DNA from: Chitinophagaceae bacterium
GTDB lineage: Bacteria; Bacteroidota; Bacteroidia; Chitinophagales; Chitinophagaceae
Direction of reading: 5' to 3'
DNA: 64,000 bases
NCBI GenBank assembly: GCA_016721725.1
Contig: JADKHN010000001.1
Coordinates: forward strand, 1,364,001-1,428,000
Below are positions 23,945-32,707 of this stretch, piece by piece (the first letter of the stretch is position 1; each line of letters begins with the position of its first letter). The notes beneath the pieces were generated by a model. That model searched no databases. It saw only the letters and a list, made by a program, of their open reading frames with translations, and was not told where the DNA came from. The translations under genes were made by a program, and so were the position numbers.

Positions 23945-24601
23945 ATGACCATACACCGCGAAGGATATAAGTCCATTGCCATTGCCACCCTGCTATTCGG
24001 GGCGGTTAACCTGTCTGTCCTCTTTTTATTGGGCTCCACCCTGCTTTGGCTTTGCCTCGTAGTATTCATCCTCACCTTCGGCCTTCTGCTATTCCTCATC
24101 TCCTTTTTCCGGGTTCCCAACCGGAAACTCACCATCGATGAGGGTTGTGTCATCGCTCCGGCTGATGGTAAAGTAGTGGTCATCGAAGAAACCACGGATG
24201 AAGAATATTTTAAAGACAAGCGCCTGCAGGTCTCCATTTTCATGAGTCCGGCCAATGTGCACGTTAACCGGAATCCCATCAGCGGGGAAGTGATCTATAA
24301 TCAGTATCACAAAGGCAAATACCTCGTAGCCTGGCACCCCAAGTCCTCTACCGAAAACGAACGGCATTCGGTGGTGATCCAAAAAGGCGATAAACAGGTG
24401 TTGGTGAAGCAGATCGCGGGCGCCCTGGCCAAGCGGATCGTGAATTACCTGACCGTAGGGCAGCAGGTGAACCAGACCGAGGAAATGGGCTTTATCAAGT
24501 TCGGCAGCCGGGTAGACCTGCTATTACCCCCCGGGACCCGGGTTGAAGTGGCGCTGAACCAGGCGGTTAAAGGCGGAGTGACCATTATCGCCCGACTTTA
24601 A
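23945..24601 (+). CDS. psd: Phosphatidylserine decarboxylase
   Basis: 218 residues, the short form (type A) of the enzyme that makes phosphatidylethanolamine. Two membrane helices lie near the N terminus (about 12-30 and 33-52). The body contains A-P-A-D-G-K-V near 70 and V-H-V-N-R-N-P near 104. The self-cleavage site is G-F-I-K-F-G-S-R near residues 182-189, where the serine of G-S becomes the pyruvoyl group and splits the chain into beta and alpha subunits. It has its own promoter. The serine transferase pssA that often neighbours psd is not seen here. Confidence 0.95.
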   Translation: MTIHREGYKSIAIATLLFGAVNLSVLFLLGSTLLWLCLVVFILTFGLLLFLISFFRVPNRKLTIDEGCVIAPADGKVVVIEETTDEEYFKDKRLQVSIFMSPANVHVNRNPISGEVIYNQYHKGKYLVAWHPKSSTENERHSVVIQKGDKQVLVKQIAGALAKRIVNYLTVGQQVNQTEEMGFIKFGSRVDLLLPPGTRVEVALNQAVKGGVTIIARL

Positions 24602-24617
24602 TTTTAACAATTTGCTA

Positions 24618-24648
24618 TTGGTGGTTTGCAATATCAAACCTACTTTTA
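24618..24648 (+). promoter_or_regulatory. Promoter of the small Lys/Cys-rich peptide gene
   Basis: TTG at 24618-24620, a 20-nt spacer and TACTTTTA at 24641-24648 (last base off consensus). The predicted leader is about 24 nt. Confidence 0.55.
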
Positions 24649-24677
24649 CGTTGATTAATCACAAAAAAGCCATTATA

Positions 24678-24848
24678 ATGAAAAAAGTACTTTTATTAGC
24701 TACAGCCGCTTTACTGGTTGCCGGTGTAAGTTTCGCCGACAACGGTAAAAAGAAGAAGAAATGCGCAAAAGGTAAGTCCTGCTGCACGAAGACCGCCGCA
24801 GAAAAGAAATCCTGCTGCAAAGACAAGTCTAAGACCGCAGCCATGTGA
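24678..24848 (+). CDS. Small secreted Lys/Cys-rich peptide
   Basis: 56 residues, family not recognised. A clean signal peptide (M-K-K-V-L-L-L-A-T-A-A-L-L-V-A-G-V-S-F-A) would leave a mature peptide of about 36 residues with a polylysine stretch and five cysteines in C-A-K-G-K-S-C-C and K-S-C-C-K-D-K. Paired cysteines in a lysine-rich context could bind metal or heme, or form disulfides; this is a guess. The ATG at 24678 is preferred over an upstream in-frame codon at 24612 because it starts a textbook signal peptide just after a promoter. A terminator follows, so the gene is a complete, independent unit. Confidence 0.8.
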   Translation: MKKVLLLATAALLVAGVSFADNGKKKKKCAKGKSCCTKTAAEKKSCCKDKSKTAAM

Positions 24849-24869
24849 TCTCTTGAACAAAACGTATTG

Positions 24870-24892
24870 AACCTTTCCAACCCGGGAAGGTT
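24870..24892 (+). terminator. Terminator after the small peptide gene
   Basis: AACCTTTCC pairs with GGGAAGGTT (one wobble) around a 5-nt loop, followed by nine T. Strong rho-independent terminator. Confidence 0.88.
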
Positions 24893-24908
24893 TTTTTTTG
24901 CCTGCAGG

Positions 24909-25607
24909 TCACAAGATGTTTTCCAGTTCCCGGAGGTGGGTAATGGTATAGGTGGAAGGTACTAGAGCGGAGGCCTGGATATGATTCACGAAGATCGAGT
25001 CCATACCGGCATTGATGGCGCCCTGGATATCCACTTCGGGGTTATCTCCGATCATGATGCTTTCAGGCAAGGTTGCTCCCGCTTTGTCCATTGCATAATC
25101 GAATATCTCTTTTTTGGGTTTCAGGCTGTTGCTTGTTTCCGAGGTGATCACGTGGGTGAAATAATGCTGGAGGCCGCTGTTATTGAGCTTGCTCCATTGT
25201 GTTTTTTCAAATCCGTTGGTGATGAGGTGGAGGGTGTATTTCTTTCCGGCGAGGTAATCCAGGATCTCCCGGGTATGCGGGAACAGGTTTTTTTTGGTCG
25301 GCAATAAGTCCAGGAATTTGGCGCTCATTTCACGCGACAGGGTCTCGTTGCCGATCTTGAAATCAAGCAGGGTACGCCACATCCTTTTCCATTTTAATTC
25401 ATCCGCAGTGATCAGGCCATGGTGATACCGGTCCCAGAGCACTTCATTATGGAACAGGTATTTTCGGTAAAAGTCTTCAAAAGGGGCATTCACCAGTCCG
25501 GCAAGCTGAAATCCTTCGAAGAGGTCTTCCAGGGTTTCCCGGGCATTGGCATCAAAATCCCAGAGGGTATGGTCAAGATCGAAAAAAAGATGATGGTATC
25601 TCCGCAT
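24909..25607 (-). CDS. YjjG family noncanonical pyrimidine nucleotidase (HAD)
   Basis: 232 residues of the HAD superfamily. Motif I is F-F-D-L-D-H-T-L with nucleophile Asp10 and Asp12; motif II T-N-G-F near 134; motif III K-P-K-K-E-I-F near 164; motif IV G-D-N-P-E-V-D near 186. The helical cap spans about 17-95. This architecture and length match YjjG, which dephosphorylates nonstandard pyrimidine nucleotides. Other small phosphatase activities are possible. Divergent from the SDR gene. Confidence 0.88.
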   Translation of the reverse strand: MRRYHHLFFDLDHTLWDFDANARETLEDLFEGFQLAGLVNAPFEDFYRKYLFHNEVLWDRYHHGLITADELKWKRMWRTLLDFKIGNETLSREMSAKFLDLLPTKKNLFPHTREILDYLAGKKYTLHLITNGFEKTQWSKLNNSGLQHYFTHVITSETSNSLKPKKEIFDYAMDKAGATLPESIMIGDNPEVDIQGAINAGMDSIFVNHIQASALVPSTYTITHLRELENIL

Positions 25608-25720
25608 GGTTTATTGCCGGATGGTATTGTACAACTGTTTAACTTTATGGAAAGGTTGCAAGATAATCAAATAGTCCCGTCTTATTACAGACCCGACTAC
25701 GAGCCGATCAAACAAGAAAT

Positions 25721-26431
25721 ATGAATATCATTATTACCGGTGCCAGCAAAGGAATTGGGAAAGCGATCGCGAAAGCCTATGCGGCCGAGGGAGAGGTCCT
25801 GTTGCTTTGTGCCAGGCATGAAGCCGCATTGGAAAGTACCCGGGCTGAACTGCAACAGCTTTATCCCTCCTGCCGGGTTTATGTAACAACAGCAGACCTC
25901 TCAGTAAGGTCGGATACGGTCGCATTCGCGAACTGGTGCCTTCAATTCGGTGTGCCGGATATACTGGTGAATAATGCGGGTTGGTTCCTCCCGGGCAGTG
26001 TGCATGATGAGGCGGATGGCAACCTGGAAAAAATGATCGATACCAACCTGTACAGCGCTTATCATCTCACCCGGGCTTTATTGCCGGCCATGCTGCAAGA
26101 TAAGCCGCTGAACGGAGCCCGCCATATTTTCAACATCTGTTCCATCGCCTCCCTGCATGCCTATCCCAACGGCGGCGCTTACAGCATCAGCAAGTATGCC
26201 CTGATGGGCTTTTCGAAGAACCTGCGGGAAGAACTGAAACCAATGGGCATCAAGGTCACTTCGGTATATCCGGGCGCGGTGATGACCGATTCCTGGGGTG
26301 ACTATGATAATTCGGAAGGGCGTATCATGGAAGCGGCTGATATAGCCGCCATGATCCTGGCGGCGGGTAAACTATCACCGCAGGCTGTTGTGGAGGATAT
26401 TGTGATGAGACCCATCCTCGGGGACCTTTAA
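25721..26431 (+). CDS. SDR family NAD(P)-dependent oxidoreductase
   Basis: 236 residues, classical short-chain dehydrogenase. T-G-A-S-K-G-I-G at 6-13 binds the cofactor; N-N-A-G is at 84-87; the catalytic set is Ser141 or Ser144 with Tyr154 and Lys158 (Y-S-I-S-K). P-G-A-V-M-T-D follows, as usual. An arginine after the second strand (C-A-R-H) suggests preference for NADPH. The substrate is unknown. A -7-like TAACTTTA lies about 75 nt upstream. Confidence 0.92.
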   Translation: MNIIITGASKGIGKAIAKAYAAEGEVLLLCARHEAALESTRAELQQLYPSCRVYVTTADLSVRSDTVAFANWCLQFGVPDILVNNAGWFLPGSVHDEADGNLEKMIDTNLYSAYHLTRALLPAMLQDKPLNGARHIFNICSIASLHAYPNGGAYSISKYALMGFSKNLREELKPMGIKVTSVYPGAVMTDSWGDYDNSEGRIMEAADIAAMILAAGKLSPQAVVEDIVMRPILGDL

Positions 26432-26485
26432 CAGATTTTTATCACCGTTCGGCACACGGGTAAACATTGCCTCGGTCACCTGTAG

Positions 26486-26493
26486 TAATTTTG
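26486..26493 (+). promoter_or_regulatory. -7 element close to the batD start
   Basis: TAATTTTG, exact TAnnTTTG match, ends 7 nt before ATG at 26501. Transcription would begin at or just before the start codon. Confidence 0.5.
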
Positions 26494-26500
26494 TTCCCGG

Positions 26501-28393
26501 ATGAAGAAAACCCATTTTTCGGTTCTGGTCTTTTTGTCGATGATCCTGCATGTTTCTGTTTCCCGGGCACAGGCCAGGTTCAGCGCGGGCATTTCACCGG
26601 AACGTATCGGTAAGGATGAGATCGCGGAATTGACGCTGACGGTGGAGAATGCCCGTGATGTGCAAAAGATCACGCCTCCGGTGTTGGGTAATTTCATCAT
26701 CATCAGCGGCCCCAACCAGGAGAACGGTATGAGTATGATCAATGGGGATGTGAAGAAATACATCGCCCTGCATTATATACTGAAACCCAAGAGCCCCGGA
26801 TCTTATACCATCCCGCCAACAACCGCTTTTGCAGACGGGGTGAAACTCACCAGTAACCCGGTGAAACTGCAGGTGGATAACCGGAATACCGGCAACCAGC
26901 CCGGAGGCAATGCCGCTGCGAATCCCTTCAGCCTCTTCAATCCATTTGATGATCCGGTTCCGGAAGCGGTCTATGGCGATAACCTGTTGAAGAAGGGAGA
27001 GGATCCTTTGGAAAAGATCAGGAAGAACCTCTTTGTCAGATTGGAGACCGACAAGACCAGTTGTTTTGTCGGAGAACCGGTGGTGGCTACTTATAAGCTG
27101 TATACCCGGTTGAAAAGCGAGAGCAGTATGAGTAAGAATCCTTCCTTCAACGGCTTTTCGGTCATTGACCTGGGGCAACAGGATAACCTGCAGTATCAAC
27201 GCGAAAAACTGAATGGTAAGGAGTACAATGTCTATATCATCCGGAAGGTTCAGCTTTACCCGCTTCAATCCGGTACCCTGCCATTGGAAACCGCCGAAGT
27301 GGATAACACGGTCCACTTCATCAGGTCCGGCAGCATCAACCGGCCCCCTTTGAGCGCGGATGACCTGTTCAGGGATTTTGCCGATGCCGGATCCGGTACC
27401 GAGGACCACCGGCTGGTACTTCAGAGCAATCCCCTGAGCATCCTGGTGAAACCATTGCCCGATCTGAACAAACCGGCGGATTTTAAAGGCGCAGTGGGCA
27501 ATTTCGCTGTTGAAGCCACACTGGAAAAAAACAATTTCCCGATGGATGATGCCGGGAAACTTACCCTGATCGTCAGTGGTGTCGGTAACCTGCAATTGGT
27601 TACCGCTCCTGAACTAAGCTGGCCTGCGGGGATTGATGGTTTTGAGCCCAGGATCATGGATGACATTGTCAAGACCACGATTCCGCTAAGCGGTAAGAAG
27701 ATCATCGAATTCCCATTTACCGCTTCGGCCCCCGGTAGTTATACCATTCCTTCAATACGGATCAGTTTTTTCAACCCGAAAGAGAACACTTACCGGTCCG
27801 TTGAAACAAAACCATTAGCCTTCACGGTCACCAGGGGTACAGGAAAATCCAGGTCACCGCTTGTGAAGGATAATGCCGGAGGGGATTCTCTCCTCAATCG
27901 TTTTTTCAGTAACCGGCTGCGGGTAGTGAGTGTGGTGGCCCTGATGATCCTTTGCGGACTTTTCTTTTGGCTGTGGAGAGACCGCAGGAAGACCAGGGTA
28001 GAACCGGCAGCATTAGAAACAGAAACTCAGCCTGTTGAAGCTGACCTTTTTACAGAAGAGCGCTTGAACAGGGTGCAGCAAAACCCGCTGTCTGGCGCCG
28101 AGTCGAAACTATACGGGAATGAGCATGAAGCCTTCTATACTGCGTTGAGCCTTGACCTGAAGAATTATTTATCGAAGAAACTGAATTTGCCTGCTGAAAT
28201 GCTGAGCCGTAAGAGCATCAGCGAATGGCTTGATAAAAAGGGAGTGAGTAACGAGACCAGCCTGCGGTTACAGCGATTAATGGACGAGATCGAATGGCAG
28301 CTTTATACACCCACATCAGAAGCCGGGCAGAAATCCGCTTTGTATGAAAGATCCCTGGATATGATCGGAACACTGGAACTGCACGGGGTATGA
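26501..28393 (+). CDS. batD: BatD family protein (oxygen tolerance/aerotolerance)
   Basis: 630 residues. Signal peptide ends near S-R-A-Q (about 25). The periplasmic part has repeated beta-sandwich domains of the BatD type (PF13584), for example F-V-R-L-E-T-D-K-T-S-C-F-V-G-E-P near 175-190, and Y-T-I-P-S-I-R near the end of the third domain. A single membrane helix at about 470-490 (V-V-A-L-M-I-L-C-G-L-F-F) is followed by a cytosolic helical tail. In Bacteroides and Leptospira BatD acts with BatA/BatB and a MoxR ATPase. Here none of those partners is adjacent, so the gene stands outside the usual operon. It converges with the response regulator. Confidence 0.9.
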   Translation: MKKTHFSVLVFLSMILHVSVSRAQARFSAGISPERIGKDEIAELTLTVENARDVQKITPPVLGNFIIISGPNQENGMSMINGDVKKYIALHYILKPKSPGSYTIPPTTAFADGVKLTSNPVKLQVDNRNTGNQPGGNAAANPFSLFNPFDDPVPEAVYGDNLLKKGEDPLEKIRKNLFVRLETDKTSCFVGEPVVATYKLYTRLKSESSMSKNPSFNGFSVIDLGQQDNLQYQREKLNGKEYNVYIIRKVQLYPLQSGTLPLETAEVDNTVHFIRSGSINRPPLSADDLFRDFADAGSGTEDHRLVLQSNPLSILVKPLPDLNKPADFKGAVGNFAVEATLEKNNFPMDDAGKLTLIVSGVGNLQLVTAPELSWPAGIDGFEPRIMDDIVKTTIPLSGKKIIEFPFTASAPGSYTIPSIRISFFNPKENTYRSVETKPLAFTVTRGTGKSRSPLVKDNAGGDSLLNRFFSNRLRVVSVVALMILCGLFFWLWRDRRKTRVEPAALETETQPVEADLFTEERLNRVQQNPLSGAESKLYGNEHEAFYTALSLDLKNYLSKKLNLPAEMLSRKSISEWLDKKGVSNETSLRLQRLMDEIEWQLYTPTSEAGQKSALYERSLDMIGTLELHGV

Positions 28394-28469
28394 ACGATCA
28401 AGTGTTAAGGTGATATGTGCACGGCTCATGATGCTAACTGACCTGATCCAAATTGGAGGTCTCGGTTTA

Positions 28470-29180
28470 TCAGCTATCCGTAAACTTATATCCCACGCCT
28501 CTCACCGAATGGAAGTATTGGGGGTTGCGACTGTCCTCTTCAAAATATTTACGGAAATTCAGGATGAAATTATCGATGGTGCGGGTGGTGGGGTATACAT
28601 TATAACCCCATACCGATTGAAGGATCTTTTCCCGGGTCACCACTTCCTGTTTATTCTCGATCAGGAGTTTGAGTAAAAGGATCTCTTTCTTGGTGAGGAC
28701 GATCTTTTCACCATTTTTGGAAAAGGCTTCGGAAGCCTTGAAGTCGATCTTGTTCTTTCCGAAAGTATAAACCTCTTCCAGCGGCTGACGGGCGCTGATC
28801 CGTTCACTTTTCCGGATGAGCTTGTTCACCCTTAAGAGCAGTTCTTCGAGATTGAAGGGTTTGGTCAGATAATCATCGGCTCCTTTCTTTAATCCCAGTA
28901 TGCGGTCTGCGCTGCTGTTCTTGGCACTGAGGATCAGGATCGGGATATCCGGGTTGCTCAGCCGGATGGTTTCACATACCTGGATGCCATCCAGTTCCGG
29001 CAGCATCACATCGAGGATGATCAGGTTGAAATATTCTTTCTGCACTGCCCTTAAAGCTTCAGCACCGTCGTAGGCGCTGGTGATCTCATACCCTTCCAGT
29101 TCGAGGTTCAGTTTCAGGGCTTCCTGAAGATTTTCTTCGTCTTCAACCAGTAATATGGAAAATTTCTTGTCGCTCATCAT
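28470..29180 (-). CDS. OmpR-family response regulator
   Basis: 236 residues. The receiver domain (about 7-122) has the acidic pair in V-E-D-E-E near 12-16, the phosphoacceptor Asp57 in I-L-D-V-M-L-P, and Lys in L-S-A-K. The winged-helix Trans_Reg_C domain (about 140-235) has the recognition region R-T-I-D-N-F-I and ends G-V-G-Y-K-F. It acts as a transcription factor of unknown regulon. Its start overlaps the histidine kinase stop by 4 nt (ATGA), so the two are translationally coupled. Confidence 0.95.
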   Translation of the reverse strand: MMSDKKFSILLVEDEENLQEALKLNLELEGYEITSAYDGAEALRAVQKEYFNLIILDVMLPELDGIQVCETIRLSNPDIPILILSAKNSSADRILGLKKGADDYLTKPFNLEELLLRVNKLIRKSERISARQPLEEVYTFGKNKIDFKASEAFSKNGEKIVLTKKEILLLKLLIENKQEVVTREKILQSVWGYNVYPTTRTIDNFILNFRKYFEEDSRNPQYFHSVRGVGYKFTDS

Positions 29181-30172
29181 GAATGCGGGTTCTTGTCTGT
29201 TGATGAAGGGATCGAAATGGTAAATATAGTGCCTGATGGCTGATTGTCTGTCACGGAAATGTTAGCATTATGCTCTTCTACGATCTTTTTGGTCAGATAG
29301 AGCCCCAGGCCGGTACCTTTTGCGGCTTTGGTGGCGGCATTCCCGATCCGGTAGAATTTTTTGAAGACGGCGGTTTTTTCAGAAACCGGGATCCCTTTCC
29401 CTTCATCTTTCACCGATAACCGTACCGTCTTTCCGTCGTCTTCAAGCGTTATGGTGATGGGGGATTCTTTCGGGGAATATTTTATCGCGTTGTCGATCAG
29501 GTTATTGATCGCCATCTGGAGCAAGAGGGCGTCGCCATTCACGAAAGCGGGGCCTGCGATCTGTGTATGGACCGTTCTCTGTGGAAACCGGATGGTGAAA
29601 TCCGCCACACAGTTCCTGACCAGCTCACTGAAATCCGTGTCATCGATCGATTTACGGTATCCCCCGGCATCGAACTGGGAAGAGAGCAGCATATTGTTGC
29701 ATAAACTGTTGAGCCGGTTGGTCTCCTGCAGGGTGGTTTGCAGCAGTCTTTGCTGCTGGTTTTCATCCAGCTTTCTTTTCTGCATCGTTTCCAGGTTGAG
29801 CTTGGCTACGGCAATGGGGGTTTTCAGTTCATGCGTCAGCGCCATCATGAAATTTTCCTGTTGCCGGCTTTGGTGAAGTTGTCGCCTGACGGAGCGGTAA
29901 ATGAAGATCGCCCCGGCCAGGATGAGCAGAAAAAAAATTGCGCCTTCTCCCAGGTATTGTGCCGTCTTGCGTTGATGCTCGGCTTTCAGCGCCGACAGTT
30001 TATTATAATAATGGTCATCAGTGGTGACCAGTTCCTGGATCTTGTATTGCGACATCTGGTTGTTTTGGCGGTTGAGTGCAATGAACCACCAGACCAGCGC
30101 GGCGAGGATATAGGCCAGCAGGATCCAGTAAATAATGAATATATAGCGGAGCTTTTTTTCTTTGACCGGCAT
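29177..30172 (-). CDS. Sensor histidine kinase
   Basis: 331 residues, a compact kinase. Two membrane helices (about 10-30 and 77-93) enclose a periplasmic segment of only about 45 residues, too short for a classical sensor fold. HisKA follows with A-L-T-H-E-L-K-T-P and phosphoacceptor His114. The HATPase domain shows N-N-L-I-D-N-A-I-K-Y (N box), D-E-G-K-G-I-P (G1), and G-T-G-L-G-L-Y-L (G2). It phosphorylates the downstream OmpR-type regulator. The signal is unknown. A near-ideal promoter stands 8 nt from the ATG. Confidence 0.94.
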   Translation of the reverse strand: MPVKEKKLRYIFIIYWILLAYILAALVWWFIALNRQNNQMSQYKIQELVTTDDHYYNKLSALKAEHQRKTAQYLGEGAIFFLLILAGAIFIYRSVRRQLHQSRQQENFMMALTHELKTPIAVAKLNLETMQKRKLDENQQQRLLQTTLQETNRLNSLCNNMLLSSQFDAGGYRKSIDDTDFSELVRNCVADFTIRFPQRTVHTQIAGPAFVNGDALLLQMAINNLIDNAIKYSPKESPITITLEDDGKTVRLSVKDEGKGIPVSEKTAVFKKFYRIGNAATKAAKGTGLGLYLTKKIVEEHNANISVTDNQPSGTIFTISIPSSTDKNPHS

Positions 30173-30180
30173 AGGTAGGG

Positions 30181-30211
30181 CAAAGGTAATCGCTTAGGCT
30201 TTGGGATGCAA
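30181..30211 (-). promoter_or_regulatory. Promoter of the two-component operon
   Basis: On the minus strand TTG (30211-30209), a 20-nt spacer and TACCTTTG (30188-30181), an ideal Bacteroidota promoter. Only 8 nt separate the -7 element from the kinase ATG, so the leader should be almost absent. Confidence 0.7.
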
Positions 30212-30265
30212 GAATGTTTGAGGTTGGAATTTTAAGTAGTAAAGTTAAATGATCCGATGGCCGGA

Positions 30266-31144
30266 TCAATTCCGTTTATCCAGGCCCCAGGATAATTTGT
30301 TGCGGAGTGTCTGGAGGAAATTATTCTCGTTGAGCCGGATCAGGTTGATGCCGAAATGTTCTTTTCTCACGGCCAGCTGGATCTCCTTGGTCACCAGTTC
30401 GCGCCGGCTGTCGAGTGTACACAGGAATCCGTCGGTTCGTCCTTCCACTTCAAAGGAAATGATATTGTCATCGGGCACCACGATAGGCCGGATATTCAGG
30501 TTGTGCGGGGAAACCGGGGTTATGACAAAGCTGCCGCTGTCAGGAAAGACCACGGGTCCGTTGCAGCTCAGGGAATAACCGGTCGATCCGGTGGGTGTGG
30601 CGACGATCAGTCCGTCGGCCCAGTAAGTATTCAAAAATTCGCCGTTGAGATAGGTATGGATCTTGATCATGGGCGATGAATCCTTTTTATGCAGAGAGAA
30701 TTCGTTGAGGGCATAAGGCACTTCACCAAAAAGCGGGATATTGGCGTCGAGGTGGATCAGGGTCCTTTTATCGAGAACGAAGGTCCGGTTCACCAACGCG
30801 GCGATCGCCATATGCAGGTCCTCCTTGCCGATGTTGGCGAGGAAACCGAGCCGGCCGTAATTGATACCGACCACCGGGGTGCCTTTATCGCGTACCAGGG
30901 TGACGGTATCCAGCAGGGTGCCGTCTCCGCCAAGGCTCATGATGCAATCGATCGTTTCGTCGAGGTCTTCATACGAATTAAAGGTGGAGTATTTTGTTTT
31001 GATGTCGAAGGCCGAATAGAACTGGTTAAAGAAATCCTGGTAGAAGACCGGTTCCACACCACTGGCTTCCAGTTCTTTCAATAAAAGCTGAAGGTCGTTG
31101 TGCTGATTGTTTTCAATGCCGCGACTGTAAATGGCTATTCTCAT
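30266..31144 (-). CDS. nadK: NAD kinase
   Basis: 292 residues; phosphorylates NAD+ to NADP+ in the cytosol. The G-G-D-G-T motif is near residues 72-76 and N-E-x-S with L-H-K-K-D is near 165-175; T-P-T-G-S-T-G-Y-S-L-S near 197-207 is the second signature. The C-terminal region (I-V-V-P-D-D-N-I-I) completes the beta-rich domain. The ATG at 31144 is chosen over an in-frame TTG at 31168, because it begins the conserved first strand (M-R-I-A-I-Y). It lies downstream of a BamA/TamA-like gene on the same strand and probably shares its transcript. Confidence 0.95.
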   Translation of the reverse strand: MRIAIYSRGIENNQHNDLQLLLKELEASGVEPVFYQDFFNQFYSAFDIKTKYSTFNSYEDLDETIDCIMSLGGDGTLLDTVTLVRDKGTPVVGINYGRLGFLANIGKEDLHMAIAALVNRTFVLDKRTLIHLDANIPLFGEVPYALNEFSLHKKDSSPMIKIHTYLNGEFLNTYWADGLIVATPTGSTGYSLSCNGPVVFPDSGSFVITPVSPHNLNIRPIVVPDDNIISFEVEGRTDGFLCTLDSRRELVTKEIQLAVRKEHFGINLIRLNENNFLQTLRNKLSWGLDKRN

Positions 31145-31177
31145 GTAATCGCCGGTAATTTTATACAAAGTAAATGG

Positions 31178-32650
31178 TTAAAATCCATTCTGTGAATGAA
31201 AATATAACCCGCCTTCCCTTAACTGGTTGATGCTGTATTCAAATCTCAGGTTGATATCATACAGGGTAAGCAGATCGATACCAATGCCGCCACTGTAAAG
31301 CAGGCGGTTATTCAGATTGGTCTGGTATTGCTTTTTGGTATAGGCGTATCCCAGGTCGGCATAGGTCTTTCCGTAAAAGGTGAATGGGATCTTGGTCAGG
31401 ATCCTGGGAAAGAAAGGGAAGGGGATATTGAAGGAAACGAGCTTTTTTCGCAGCGTGGTCCTGGCCAGTCCGGTCGCTACCCCGTCGATCACATAATATT
31501 CCATGCCGCGGAGGTAGTTCTCGCCATAACCCAGTCCGCGCTGGTTGATATAGGCCTGGTCCAGCGGCAATTTCACTTTCCCGTTCAGGTTGAAGGCCAG
31601 GAACCATCTTTTGCCCAGGTAATAATATTTATTGAATCCGGCTTCAACCTGGAACAGGTTCACTCCCCCGGTGAGACCGAATCCTCTTTTCAATGCATAA
31701 AAATAGGCGGTGGTCCCCTTTAACGGATAAGCCACATTGTTGACATTGGTGTATTGAAAGGTATAGCTCAGGTCAAGAAAACCTTTTTTGGACACGGAGT
31801 CGCCAAAATAATTGGGGTTGTATTTCGACAGCGTGATGGAATCATTCACCCGGAGATGATTATAACCCAGGGAAAAAAGATGGCGTTTGAACATGCCTTT
31901 CCGCAGGATATAACCGGCGAAGAGATAAAAATTATTGTACACGAACTGGCCTTTGGCCTTGGTCAGTGAATCGGAAGGATAAAATAACAGGGAGTCGTTA
32001 TAGCTGGTCTTGTACGACAATTCCCTGCGCTGCGTGTATCCCCCGCCAATGGTAAACCCCTCGGTAAGGGCGCGGTTGCTGTAGGGAGCCGTATAGCTGA
32101 AGGCGATATTCCGGGAGTACCCGTTCAAAAAGAAAAGCCGTAACTGGTCTTTTCTGCCGCTGGTATTATAATGCACGAATTTCAAACCGTAATTCACCCG
32201 GGTGAGGCTGTAATCATAATCCCTGGCCCAAACATTGAAATTCCGGTCAACCAGCTGAAACTGGGGTACAGGATAGATATACCAGCGTTCGGTAAGCCGG
32301 GTGGTTATGGTTACCTCTGTTGGCGAATTGATGACTGCATAGAGGGTCACTTCATTGAAAAGACTGGTGTTGTATACCTGCTGGCGGGCGAGTAACAGTT
32401 TTTTATTCAGTTCCGCGACGGGGATGGAATCGCCCTGTTTAAAAGGGATCTCACGGAAGATGATGTAAGCTTTTGTTTTTTTATAACCGGTGACTGCCAG
32501 TTCCCGGATACATAGCTTGCCGGTGGAATCTCCCGATAAGAGTTCCTGGCCAATGATATTGATGAAGGGCGGAGTCTTCTTTTGACCCCAACAGGAAGAA
32601 GCGAGGAAAAACAACACAAGTCCCGAAAGTATTTTTTTTATTATGGTCAT
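31178..32650 (-). CDS. BamA/TamA family outer membrane protein (single POTRA)
   Basis: About 490 residues. Signal peptide ends near S-C-W-G-Q. One POTRA-like domain follows (about 35-110: I-R-E-L-A-V-T-G-Y, then L-L-A-R-Q-Q-V-Y-N-T-S-L-F-N-E-V), then a 16-strand type barrel (about 130-490) with the Bac_surface_Ag pattern and a C-terminal phenylalanine. With one POTRA and 490 residues it is much smaller than the BamA encoded at 7.8 kb and is not a duplicate of it. It may assemble or export a specific cargo. ATG at 32650 starts a good signal peptide; an in-frame ATG at 32683 is the alternative. Confidence 0.83.
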   Translation of the reverse strand: MTIIKKILSGLVLFFLASSCWGQKKTPPFINIIGQELLSGDSTGKLCIRELAVTGYKKTKAYIIFREIPFKQGDSIPVAELNKKLLLARQQVYNTSLFNEVTLYAVINSPTEVTITTRLTERWYIYPVPQFQLVDRNFNVWARDYDYSLTRVNYGLKFVHYNTSGRKDQLRLFFLNGYSRNIAFSYTAPYSNRALTEGFTIGGGYTQRRELSYKTSYNDSLLFYPSDSLTKAKGQFVYNNFYLFAGYILRKGMFKRHLFSLGYNHLRVNDSITLSKYNPNYFGDSVSKKGFLDLSYTFQYTNVNNVAYPLKGTTAYFYALKRGFGLTGGVNLFQVEAGFNKYYYLGKRWFLAFNLNGKVKLPLDQAYINQRGLGYGENYLRGMEYYVIDGVATGLARTTLRKKLVSFNIPFPFFPRILTKIPFTFYGKTYADLGYAYTKKQYQTNLNNRLLYSGGIGIDLLTLYDINLRFEYSINQLREGGLYFHSQNGF

Positions 32651-32707
32651 CAGGTGTATGCTGGGTTCCTTTGTGATCCCCATTGATCGGCTTTGGGTAA
32701 AGGAGAT

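Noticed and set aside
26594..27595. A 333-codon minus-strand frame across batD
   Set aside because: Antisense to a well-supported BatD gene; no recognisable motif or start context.
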